Source: JACVRN01 sp036389255
GTDB lineage: Bacteria; Acidobacteriota; Blastocatellia; Pyrinomonadales; Pyrinomonadaceae
Assembly (NCBI GenBank): GCA_036389255.1
Contig: DASVQI010000031.1
Location: forward strand, 1-9,544
Direction: 5' to 3'
DNA: 9,544 nt
Every line of letters starts with the position of its first letter. Position 1 is the stretch's first letter. A model generated the notes under the pieces. The model saw nothing but the letters and a program-made list of their open reading frames with translations, was not told the origin of the DNA and ran no database searches. Positions 1-5,922 of the stretch are shown here, one piece after another. The position numbers were made by a program, and so were the translations under genes.

Positions 1-180
1 CACCCTCATTACTAATGTGTTCACGAAAAACCCTATTAAATCTTCTACTTCCGCTCTGGTTCTGCCTGCGATAGGTGTGCCCACCAGCACATCTTCTACG
101 GCAGCATATCTACCTAACAATAATGACCAGCCTGCCAGCAAGGTCATGAACAGAGTCACTCCCTCTCTGCGGCTCATCTG
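1..180 (-). repeat. Near-identical C-domain tract, block A (copy in condensation domain 2)
   Basis: Aligned without gaps to 3181-3360, this block matches at 168 of 180 positions by my count, and the first 60 bases differ at only 2 (both synonymous). It encodes the stretch around TLFMTLLAGW, RYAAVEDVLVGTPIAGR and LIGFFVNTLVMR. It continues past the window edge, so its full length is unknown. Confidence 0.9.
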
Positions 181-3100
181 CCTGAGCGCTGCTGTTAAAC
201 TCTCGTCCAGCACTAGCGCCTCGCTGGCTCCTTGATGGCTCTGCACCGGTGGGCGTGGGTGGTCTGTCGGTAAAGAGAGTTCCGTCGGGGCATCTGCAAG
301 CTGCTCTCTCCAATACTGAAGCTGCTCATCTAAGACTTCCCCACTGAGCCACTCTCTTTGCCACACCGCGTAATCCGCATATTGAATCGGTAAATCCGGC
401 AAAGCAGATGCTTCATCTTTCAGGAAAGAGGTATAGAGAGAGGCTACTTCACGGACAAGCAGTGCCATGCTCCATGCATCACTGATAATGTGATGCATGG
501 TGAATAAGAGGACGTGTTCTGTTTCTGATAGCCGCAGCAGAGTGGCTCTCAAAAGTGGCGCTCTCTCCAAGTCGAAGGGCAGTGCGGCTTCCGCTTTGAC
601 TAGCTGGAGAGCGAGCGGGCGGGAGAGAGAGACGGAGCTGAGGTCTATAAGAGGCAGCGTGAAGGGCGAGGGTGGCTCAATGACCTGTACTGGTTGGCCA
701 TCTATGACAGCAAAACGTGTTCGCAGCACTTCGTGACGCCTGATTATTTCAGTTAGAGTTCGGGACAGAGCGGAAATGTTTAGTTGTCCGGTCAAGCGCA
801 GAGGAATATAGACATTGTACAGTGGCGTGCCGGGTTGAAGCTGCTCTATGAACCAGAGGCGCTGCTGCGCGAATGACAGTGGCAGCGCCCGCGTTCTCGG
901 CACAGGCACGATAGGCGGGGTGATTAACTTTTGCCCTGTATTAAGCGCGGCTTCGATTCGCGCAGCAAAGCAATCTATAGTGGGCTGCTCGAACAAAACG
1001 GCAAGCGGCATCTCTACCTTGAAGGTGTCTCGCACCCACGAGTTCATCTGTGTCGCCAGCAGCGAGTGGCCGCCCAACTCGAAGAAATTATCGCTCACTC
1101 CGACGCGTTCGACCCCCAGCAGCTTAGACCAAAGGCTAGCTAGTATTTCTTCGGTCGGAGTGCGTGGCGCTACATAGTCTCCTATTTCCGGTCGCGTTGG
1201 ATCCGGTATCGGCAGGGCACGGCGATCCACTTTACCGTTGGGTGTGAGCGGCAGCTTCTCAAGATACTCAAATGAGGCGGGCAGCATGTAGTGCGGTAGA
1301 TTTTCACGCAGGAAGGATCGCAGCTTGTCCGGCGGCAGATTAGTTTTCTCATCACAGACGACGTAAGCCACTATGCGCTTGTCACCCGGCTCGTCTTCGC
1401 GCATCACGACGACTGCCTCGCGCAGCAAGGGATGCGACAACAGCGCCGCCTCTATCTCGCCCAGCTCAATACGAAAGCCGCGCACCTTCACCTGATAATC
1501 CAGTCGGCCCAAAAATTCTATACTGCCGTCGGCCAGATAACGCACCTGATCGCCGGTGCGATAGAGGCGCTGGCCGCCCTCATCACTCCACGGATGCGGC
1601 ACAAATTTCTCTGCCGTCAGCTCTGCGCGTTGCCAGTAACCTCTAGCCACCCCGTCGCCGCCGATGTAGAGTTCGCCGGGCACGCCAATCGGCACTGGCC
1701 GCATATTAGTGTCGAGCACGTAAAACTCCGTGTTCGCAATCGGGCGTCCGATGGGGACAGTCACGGCGTCCGAGGCTATCTCTTTCACTTCATACCAGGA
1801 GGCATACGTGGTCGTTTCAGTCGGGCCATACACATGAAGCAGCCGCTCCAATCCACCTTGGCTAAGCACTTCCTCCATGGACTTTGGCTCGACCTGTTCG
1901 CCTCCCGTTAGAAGCTGGCGCATACCTTTGAAGGCTGTCGGAACGCTGCGCACCAACTGGTTAAAGAGAGCCGTGGTCAAGAACATAGTGTTGATTCTAT
2001 GCAGCGAAATTCGAGAGCCCAATTCGTTTGGAGAGAGTGCTACGTCTTTGCTCAGGATGACGAGCCGCGCTCCGTTGAGCAATGCGCCCCACAGCTCGAA
2101 GGTAATAGCATCAAAGGAGCTGTTAGAAGCTTGGGCGACCGTATCGCCGGGGCTCAAGCGGACATAATCCGTGTTGATAACCAGACGGTTAATCGCCCTA
2201 TGAGATACCGCGACGCCTTTGGCCTGTCCTGTAGAACCGGAAGTGTAGATGAGATACGCAAGGTTCTCTGCGTGAGCTTGGTTGTCAAGATTCTTCTGAC
2301 TTTGTTGTGCTACCACTTCGCGGTCAGTATCCAGACACACTGTTATCACATTGCTTGCCGGGAGCAGTTCGAGCAGATGCTTATCCGTTAACAGGACAGA
2401 AATCCCTGCGTCCTCAAGCATCCACTTCACACGCGCTATCGGGTATGAAGCATCGAGCGGCACATAGAAACCTCCAGCCTTAAGAATGGCAAGCATGCCG
2501 ACTACCATCTCTATGGAACGTTCCAGCGAGATGCCGACGGGCACTTCCAACCCGACGCCCAGAGATTGCAGATAATGTGCCAGTTGGTTAGCGCGCCGGT
2601 TCAGCTCGGCATAGGTTACTTGCTCATCCTCGAAGACGAGCGCAACGGCTTCGGGCGTGGCCAAGACCTGCGATTCAAACAACTGGTGAACACAAGCTTC
2701 TCGCGGGTAGCCGCTTCGCGTATCATTCCACTGAAGCAGCACTTGTCGTCGCTCTGCTTCGCTCATCATGGGCAGCTCAATCACGCTCTGCCCTAATCCC
2801 TTAGCCATGCCTCGCAACAGTATTTGCCAATGCTCAAGCATCCTCTCGATAGTTGTTTCATCAAACAACTCTGTGTCGTAGAGCAAATAGCCGCTAAGCG
2901 CGCGACCCGTTTCCTGTAGAACAAGGCTCAGGTCGAATACCGCTTTGTCGCGCTTGGTGGGTATCTGTTCCAACGTCAGCCCCGGCAATTCAAGCGACTC
3001 CACCGGAGCGTTCTGCAACATAAATGCTACTTGAAACAGAGGACTACGACTCAAACTCCTCTCCACCTGCATCTCTTCCACTAACCTCTCAAACGGCACC

Positions 3101-4206
3101 TCCTGATGACTGTACCCTCCTAAACTTACTTCCCTCACCGCCTTCAACAACTCCTCTACTCTCCATTTGCTCTCCCACCTCACCCTCATTACTAACGTGT
3201 TCACGAAAAACCCTATTAAATCTTCCACTTCCGCTCTGGTTCTTCCCGCGATAGGAGTCCCGACCAGCACATCTTCTACGGCAGCATATCTACCTAACAA
3301 TAATGACCAGCCTGCCAGCAGAGTCATGAACAGAGTGACTCCCTCTCTGCGGCTCAGCTCTCTCAACTCTTCACTCAACTCTGCTTGCAGGCTGAAGTCG
3401 TAGCGTGCCCCGCGATGGGTTGGCACAGAGGGTCGCCTTCTATCTGTGGGCAGTGATAATTCCGTCGGGGCACCTTCGAGCTGCTCTCTCCAATACTGAA
3501 GCTGCTCATCTAGGACTTCCCCACTGAGCCACTCTCTCTGCCACACCGCATAATCCGCATACTGAATAGGCAACTCTCTTAATGGAGATGGCTTGCCAGC
3601 CATGAATGCTGTGTAGAGAGAGGCTACTTCACGGACAAGCAGGGCCATGCTCCACGCGTCACTGATGATGTGATGCATGGTGAACAAGAGGACGTGTTCT
3701 GTGGTAGAGAGTCGCAGCAGAGTGGCTCTCAGCAGTGGCGCTCTCTCCAACTCGAAGGGGCGCTGGGCCTCCGCGTCTCGTAGCTGCTGTAGCAGATTTT
3801 GTCGCGTGGTGTCGGCCAGTGCGCCAAGATCAATCAAGGGTAGATGTATGTAAGCGGTTGGCGTGATGACCTGCGCGGGTTTGCCTTCATGGAATTCAAA
3901 CTGTGTGTGCAGAACTTCATGACGACGTATGATCTCATTCAACGTGCGCTCTAACACGTGAGTATCGAGCCGCCCGAACAGTCGCACGGCTGTATCCATG
4001 ATGTAAGCCGTATTACCGGGGTCTAACTGTTCCAGAAACCACAATCGCTGCTGGGCAAACGACAATGGCAGATTATTGTCTGTGCCCCGTCGCTGTATGG
4101 CGGTCATTGGGGGCGCAGCTTTCGCGGACTCTTGTCGCAGCAGGAGCTCAAGCAGGCGCTTGCGCTGCGGGGAGAGGCTGGCTAAATCGGTGCGCACGTC
4201 GCTCAT
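1..4206 (-). CDS. Nonribosomal peptide synthetase, N-terminal part (C-A-PCP-C...), 3' end outside window
   Basis: I read every in-frame codon from the ATG at 4206 to the window edge and found no stop, giving 1402 residues of an unfinished protein. After a short leader (MSDVRTDLASLSPQRKRLLE) come: condensation domain 1 (about 45-480, HHIISDA at 178-184); adenylation domain (about 493-998); carrier protein (about 1012-1085, LGGHS with Ser1048); and condensation domain 2 (from about 1105, HHIISDA at 1238-1244), cut in its IGFFVNTLVMRV motif. Starting with a C domain means it accepts a chain from another subunit, most simply the NRPS at 5923-9544. It adds one residue (probably Ile/Val) and passes it to a second module outside the window. 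Both C domains have Ala where the signature normally has Gly (HHxxxDG); the catalytic second His is present. Long DNA tracts are shared between the two C domains (see repeats). Confidence 0.96.
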   Translation of the reverse strand, partial: MSDVRTDLASLSPQRKRLLELLLRQESAKAAPPMTAIQRRGTDNNLPLSFAQQRLWFLEQLDPGNTAYIMDTAVRLFGRLDTHVLERTLNEIIRRHEVLHTQFEFHEGKPAQVITPTAYIHLPLIDLGALADTTRQNLLQQLRDAEAQRPFELERAPLLRATLLRLSTTEHVLLFTMHHIISDAWSMALLVREVASLYTAFMAGKPSPLRELPIQYADYAVWQREWLSGEVLDEQLQYWREQLEGAPTELSLPTDRRRPSVPTHRGARYDFSLQAELSEELRELSRREGVTLFMTLLAGWSLLLGRYAAVEDVLVGTPIAGRTRAEVEDLIGFFVNTLVMRVRWESKWRVEELLKAVREVSLGGYSHQEVPFERLVEEMQVERSLSRSPLFQVAFMLQNAPVESLELPGLTLEQIPTKRDKAVFDLSLVLQETGRALSGYLLYDTELFDETTIERMLEHWQILLRGMAKGLGQSVIELPMMSEAERRQVLLQWNDTRSGYPREACVHQLFESQVLATPEAVALVFEDEQVTYAELNRRANQLAHYLQSLGVGLEVPVGISLERSIEMVVGMLAILKAGGFYVPLDASYPIARVKWMLEDAGISVLLTDKHLLELLPASNVITVCLDTDREVVAQQSQKNLDNQAHAENLAYLIYTSGSTGQAKGVAVSHRAINRLVINTDYVRLSPGDTVAQASNSSFDAITFELWGALLNGARLVILSKDVALSPNELGSRISLHRINTMFLTTALFNQLVRSVPTAFKGMRQLLTGGEQVEPKSMEEVLSQGGLERLLHVYGPTETTTYASWYEVKEIASDAVTVPIGRPIANTEFYVLDTNMRPVPIGVPGELYIGGDGVARGYWQRAELTAEKFVPHPWSDEGGQRLYRTGDQVRYLADGSIEFLGRLDYQVKVRGFRIELGEIEAALLSHPLLREAVVVMREDEPGDKRIVAYVVCDEKTNLPPDKLRSFLRENLPHYMLPASFEYLEKLPLTPNGKVDRRALPIPDPTRPEIGDYVAPRTPTEEILASLWSKLLGVERVGVSDNFFELGGHSLLATQMNSWVRDTFKVEMPLAVLFEQPTIDCFAARIEAALNTGQKLITPPIVPVPRTRALPLSFAQQRLWFIEQLQPGTPLYNVYIPLRLTGQLNISALSRTLTEIIRRHEVLRTRFAVIDGQPVQVIEPPSPFTLPLIDLSSVSLSRPLALQLVKAEAALPFDLERAPLLRATLLRLSETEHVLLFTMHHIISDAWSMALLVREVASLYTSFLKDEASALPDLPIQYADYAVWQREWLSGEVLDEQLQYWREQLADAPTELSLPTDHPRPPVQSHQGASEALVLDESLTAALRQMSRREGVTLFMTLLAGWSLLLGRYAAVEDVLVGTPIAGRTRAEVEDLIGFFVNTLVMRV
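287..390 (-). repeat. Near-identical C-domain tract, block B (copy in condensation domain 2)
   Basis: It matches 3467-3570 at the same 3180-base offset; 301-360 differs from 3481-3540 at only 2 positions, both synonymous. It encodes the region around QREWLSGEVLDEQLQYWRE. It is flanked on both sides by clearly diverged sequence. Confidence 0.85.
430..575 (-). repeat. Near-identical C-domain tract, block C (copy in condensation domain 2)
   Basis: It matches 3610-3755 at the 3180-base offset, with most differences clustered in one short stretch (523-533 against 3703-3713). It encodes the active-site region (MHHIISDAWSMALLVREVASLY). Beyond about 576 the copies no longer align well and the offset shifts to 3186 by the FAQQRLWF motif. 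Confidence 0.82.
950..1173 (-). other. Peptidyl carrier protein domain of the second NRPS
   Basis: This thiolation domain contains DNFFELGGHSLLATQ, with the phosphopantetheine attachment Ser1048 codon at 1063-1065. It follows the A domain through a short linker and completes a C-A-PCP module. It carries the residue activated by the adjoining A domain to condensation domain 2. Confidence 0.88.
1213..2730 (-). other. Adenylation domain with pocket DAFFLGVTYK, predicted Ile/Val
   Basis: The core motifs are all conventional: YTSGSTGQAKG (654-664), FDAITFELWG, HVYGPTETTT, YRTGDQVRY, GRLDYQVKVRGFRIELGEIE and NGKVDR. Aligned by eye to GrsA PheA, the pocket is Asp699, Ala700, Phe703, Phe742, Leu766, Gly768, Val792, Thr800, Tyr801 and Lys992. 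Codes of the form DAFFLGVT-K or DGFFLGVVYK are, as I recall, linked to isoleucine and related branched aliphatic residues. The exact residue (Ile, Val, Leu) is inferred, not certain. Confidence 0.8.
3181..3360 (-). repeat. Near-identical C-domain tract, block A (copy in condensation domain 1)
   Basis: This is the partner of 1-180 at an offset of exactly 3180 bases. Similarity stops abruptly near 3360, where the two copies become unlike for about 100 bases before matching again at block B. Confidence 0.9.
3467..3570 (-). repeat. Near-identical C-domain tract, block B (copy in condensation domain 1)
   Basis: This is the partner of 287-390. Only synonymous changes were seen in the 60-base core, which suggests recent common origin or conversion of this short segment. 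Confidence 0.85.
3610..3755 (-). repeat. Near-identical C-domain tract, block C (copy in condensation domain 1)
   Basis: This is the partner of 430-575, containing the HHIISDA signature. Both copies share the Gly-to-Ala change in that signature, as expected if they derive from one source. Confidence 0.82.
4203..4206 (-). other. ATGA stop/start overlap between aminomutase and second NRPS
   Basis: The minus strand reads AAATGAGC: the NRPS ATG (4206-4204) shares bases with the aminomutase TGA (4205-4203). This arrangement is typical of translational coupling. A weak GAGGGA (4218-4223) lies 11 bases upstream of the ATG, further than usual. Coupling would keep the amount of the aminomutase tied to that of the synthetase. 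The overlap itself is certain; the coupling is inferred. Confidence 0.85.
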
Positions 4207-5795
4207 TTCGAACCCGTTCCCTCAAAATCAACCTGCGTATCCAGATACGACCACAACTGCTCACTTGTCACCAACTCGCGCACCCTAGAGAGGAGCTCGT
4301 TGAGTGGGAAGTCATCAAGATACTGGCCGCCGAGCGCCGATAATTTCTCGTGAAGCTGGCTGATGGTCGGGTTGAACTTTTCCTGACCGATAAAGTGCGA
4401 TGCCTGATAGCAGGCTGCTACCAGAACAGAGAGAATCGTGCCGACGTTCTCGCATAGCTGTAAGGATTTTCGCGCCGAGATTAATCCCATGCTGACTACA
4501 TCCTGATTCTGTCCGTTGGATGGAATGCTCTTGATGGAAGACGGAGCGGCAATGTCCAGATTCTCGGAGGCTATGCTTGTGGCGAGATATTGTCCTCCCT
4601 CAAAGCCGCACACCAGCCCGGCGCGACCGTGTGCCAGAAATGCCGGCAACTCTCCGTTCAGGTACGGGTCAAGCAGACGGTTGAGTTGTCTCTCTGCGAG
4701 GACGCCAATTTCTGTCAGAGCGATATTGAGGTAGTCAGAGGCCATGGCGACGTACTGGCCATGAAAGTGGCCGCCATGAAAAGTTTCTTCCGGCGTCTCA
4801 AACACTAGCGGATTATCGTTACAAGAATTGACCTCTTCTTCGACCAGCTTGCGACTGAATTCCAGCGTATCCAAGACCGGGCCAAGAATCTGCGGAATAC
4901 AGCGCAAGGTGTAGGCGTGTTGTAGGAAGACAGGGACGTCCACCACGTCATCTGCGCTTGCCTTATGTTGCTTGATGCTCTGCATAATCTCGGCATGATC
5001 GCGTGTCAGAGTGCTCTGAGCGATGGCCTGACGCAGTGCCTGAGCGATTCTGATTTGGCCGCTATGGTTTTTCAAAGCGTGCCCGCGAGCTTCGAAGGCG
5101 CGTGTTGAGCCGCCGAGACATTGCAGCAGGTCTGCCGAGGCGATGATTTCCCACTGCAACAGTTTGTAAGCTCGTACCAGCGCGATGCAGGCGGTGCCGG
5201 TCATCGCGCTGGTTCCGTTGATGAGGGCCAGAGCTTCCTTGTAGCCGGGCTTGATGGGTTGCAGGTTATGCTCTTCCAGCACTTCCGATGAGCGGCGCGT
5301 CTCTCCGTTCACCCGCACGTAACCGTCTCCGATGAGCGGTAACGTCATGTGTGCTAAAGGAGAGAGGTCGCCGCTAGCGCCCAGAGAGCCCTGCTGCGGG
5401 ATGACAGGGTGAATTCCACGGTTGAGCAATTGTCGCAGCAGTTCGAGTGTTTTCGGATTTGCGCCCGAATATCCTTTAATCAAACAGTTCAGGCGGACGG
5501 CCATGATGGCCCTCACCACCTCGTCCGGGAAGAGCGGGCCGCCCCCGGCGGCGTGACTGCGCACAAGGTTATATTGAAGCTCGCTTTTGTACTGCGAGGG
5601 GACGATGATGTGCACCAGGTCGCCAAACCCTGTATTGACGCCGTAGATGGGATATTCAGCTTCGCCCCATTCCTGAATGCGCTCGTGGGCTGTCTGCACT
5701 TTATCAAGCTTGTTCGTATCAAGCTCGACAGGCTCCCTGTGAAAAGCTATTGCATACACGTCACTAATAGACAGGTTCTCCCCGTTGAGTTTCAT
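4203..5795 (-). CDS. MIO-dependent aromatic amino acid 2,3-aminomutase (tyrosine aminomutase, CmdF/SgcC4-like)
   Basis: The protein has 530 residues, full length for the bacterial lyase/aminomutase family. The Ala140-Ser141-Gly142 triad in GSLGASGDLSP forms the MIO electrophile. Other expected active-site residues are Tyr51 (YGVNTGFG), Asn193 (LINGTSAMTG), Tyr296 and Arg299 (AYTLR), Asn325-Asp326-Asn327-Pro329 region (NDNPLVF) and Phe344 (HFHGQ). Histidine ammonia-lyase has a substrate-binding Glu in its QED segment; here the segment reads NGQNQDVVSMG, with Gln431 at that place, as in aromatic lyases and aminomutases. Arg79-Ser80-His81 (LVRSHAAGGG) and the CGFEGGQYLATS stretch with Glu399 match tyrosine aminomutases as I recall them. 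The likely reaction is L-tyrosine to beta-tyrosine, in the cytosol, feeding the NRPS. No other hut genes are present; the NRPS genes on both sides argue against histidine catabolism. A phenylalanine aminomutase or tyrosine ammonia-lyase remains possible, and the stereochemistry of the product cannot be read. Confidence 0.88.
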   Translation of the reverse strand: MKLNGENLSISDVYAIAFHREPVELDTNKLDKVQTAHERIQEWGEAEYPIYGVNTGFGDLVHIIVPSQYKSELQYNLVRSHAAGGGPLFPDEVVRAIMAVRLNCLIKGYSGANPKTLELLRQLLNRGIHPVIPQQGSLGASGDLSPLAHMTLPLIGDGYVRVNGETRRSSEVLEEHNLQPIKPGYKEALALINGTSAMTGTACIALVRAYKLLQWEIIASADLLQCLGGSTRAFEARGHALKNHSGQIRIAQALRQAIAQSTLTRDHAEIMQSIKQHKASADDVVDVPVFLQHAYTLRCIPQILGPVLDTLEFSRKLVEEEVNSCNDNPLVFETPEETFHGGHFHGQYVAMASDYLNIALTEIGVLAERQLNRLLDPYLNGELPAFLAHGRAGLVCGFEGGQYLATSIASENLDIAAPSSIKSIPSNGQNQDVVSMGLISARKSLQLCENVGTILSVLVAACYQASHFIGQEKFNPTISQLHEKLSALGGQYLDDFPLNELLSRVRELVTSEQLWSYLDTQVDFEGTGSK

Positions 5796-5922
5796 GATAT
5801 TGTTCCTTTTTTGATGGAAGTGATGACAGAGGTGCTGCTGAGTAGGGGCTGAGCGCCCCCGTCAGTCAGCGAATAGAGTTGGTGCTTCCCCGTTTTACTT
5901 GCCTAGCCGTGGAGCGTGACTT
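5796..5922 (-). other. Intergenic gap between first NRPS and aminomutase
   Basis: This 127-base gap is the only non-coding sequence in the window. It holds the aminomutase ribosome binding site and a short GC-rich inverted repeat (GGGGC, 5-base loop, GCCCC, at 5845-5859). No T-run follows the repeat on the minus strand, so it is not a convincing terminator. I saw no clear -35/-10 pair on the minus strand. The simplest reading is read-through from the NRPS into the aminomutase within one operon, though an unrecognised promoter cannot be excluded. Confidence 0.6.
5803..5808 (-). promoter_or_regulatory. Ribosome binding site of the aminomutase gene
   Basis: The minus strand reads AAGGAACAATATC just before the ATG at 5795-5793. 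The AAGGA core lies 8 bases from the start codon, near the ideal distance, and follows a run of six A. It supports the chosen start, which also matches the N-terminus expected for the family (MKLNGENLSI, leading to the YGVNTGFG motif at residue 51). Confidence 0.8.

Larger units (their letters stand above)
1..894 (-). other. Condensation domain 2 of the second NRPS (partial)
   Basis: The domain begins at LPLSFAQQRLWFIEQL and includes HHIISDAWS (His codons 490-495). It is cut after IGFFVNTLVMRV, so about two thirds of the usual 450 residues are seen. It belongs to the next module and shows that the protein carries at least one more extension unit. Several tracts are nearly identical in DNA to condensation domain 1. 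Confidence 0.88.
2767..4074 (-). other. Condensation domain 1 of the second NRPS
   Basis: The domain starts at LPLSFAQQRLWFLEQL and runs through HHIISDAWS (His codons 3670-3675), IQYADYAVWQREWL, LIGFFVNTLVMRV and HQEVPFERLVEEM to the end before the A domain. It would join the chain on the upstream carrier protein to the residue on Ser1048. If the upstream A domain loads beta-tyrosine, the donor amino acid here would be a beta-residue. Its C-terminal half contains a tract with different codon use, and long tracts nearly identical to condensation domain 2. Confidence 0.88.

Noticed and set aside
1432..1911. Plus-strand open frame of 159 codons
   Set aside because: It is antisense to conserved A-domain motifs of the second NRPS, and the minus frame is uninterrupted and clearly coding.
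17..3403. Two plus-strand open frames (17-235 and 3167-3403) encoding almost the same peptide (NPIKSSTSALVLP...)
   Set aside because: They lie antisense to the two repeated C-domain tracts; their likeness is a by-product of the near-identical coding DNA on the minus strand. No ribosome binding site or protein-family features.
4203..4206. Frameshift joining aminomutase and second NRPS into one protein
   Set aside because: Both genes have complete, family-typical ends: an aminomutase of normal length and an NRPS N-terminus beginning a few dozen residues before its C domain. The overlap is a normal ATGA junction.
4203..5795. Histidine ammonia-lyase (HutH) as the function
   Set aside because: Gln replaces the histidine-binding Glu, aromatic-aminomutase segments are present, no hut genes are near, and the gene sits between NRPS genes.
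5845..5859. Intrinsic terminator between first NRPS and aminomutase
   Set aside because: The stem is only 5 base pairs and no T-run follows on the minus strand; termination here is not supported.
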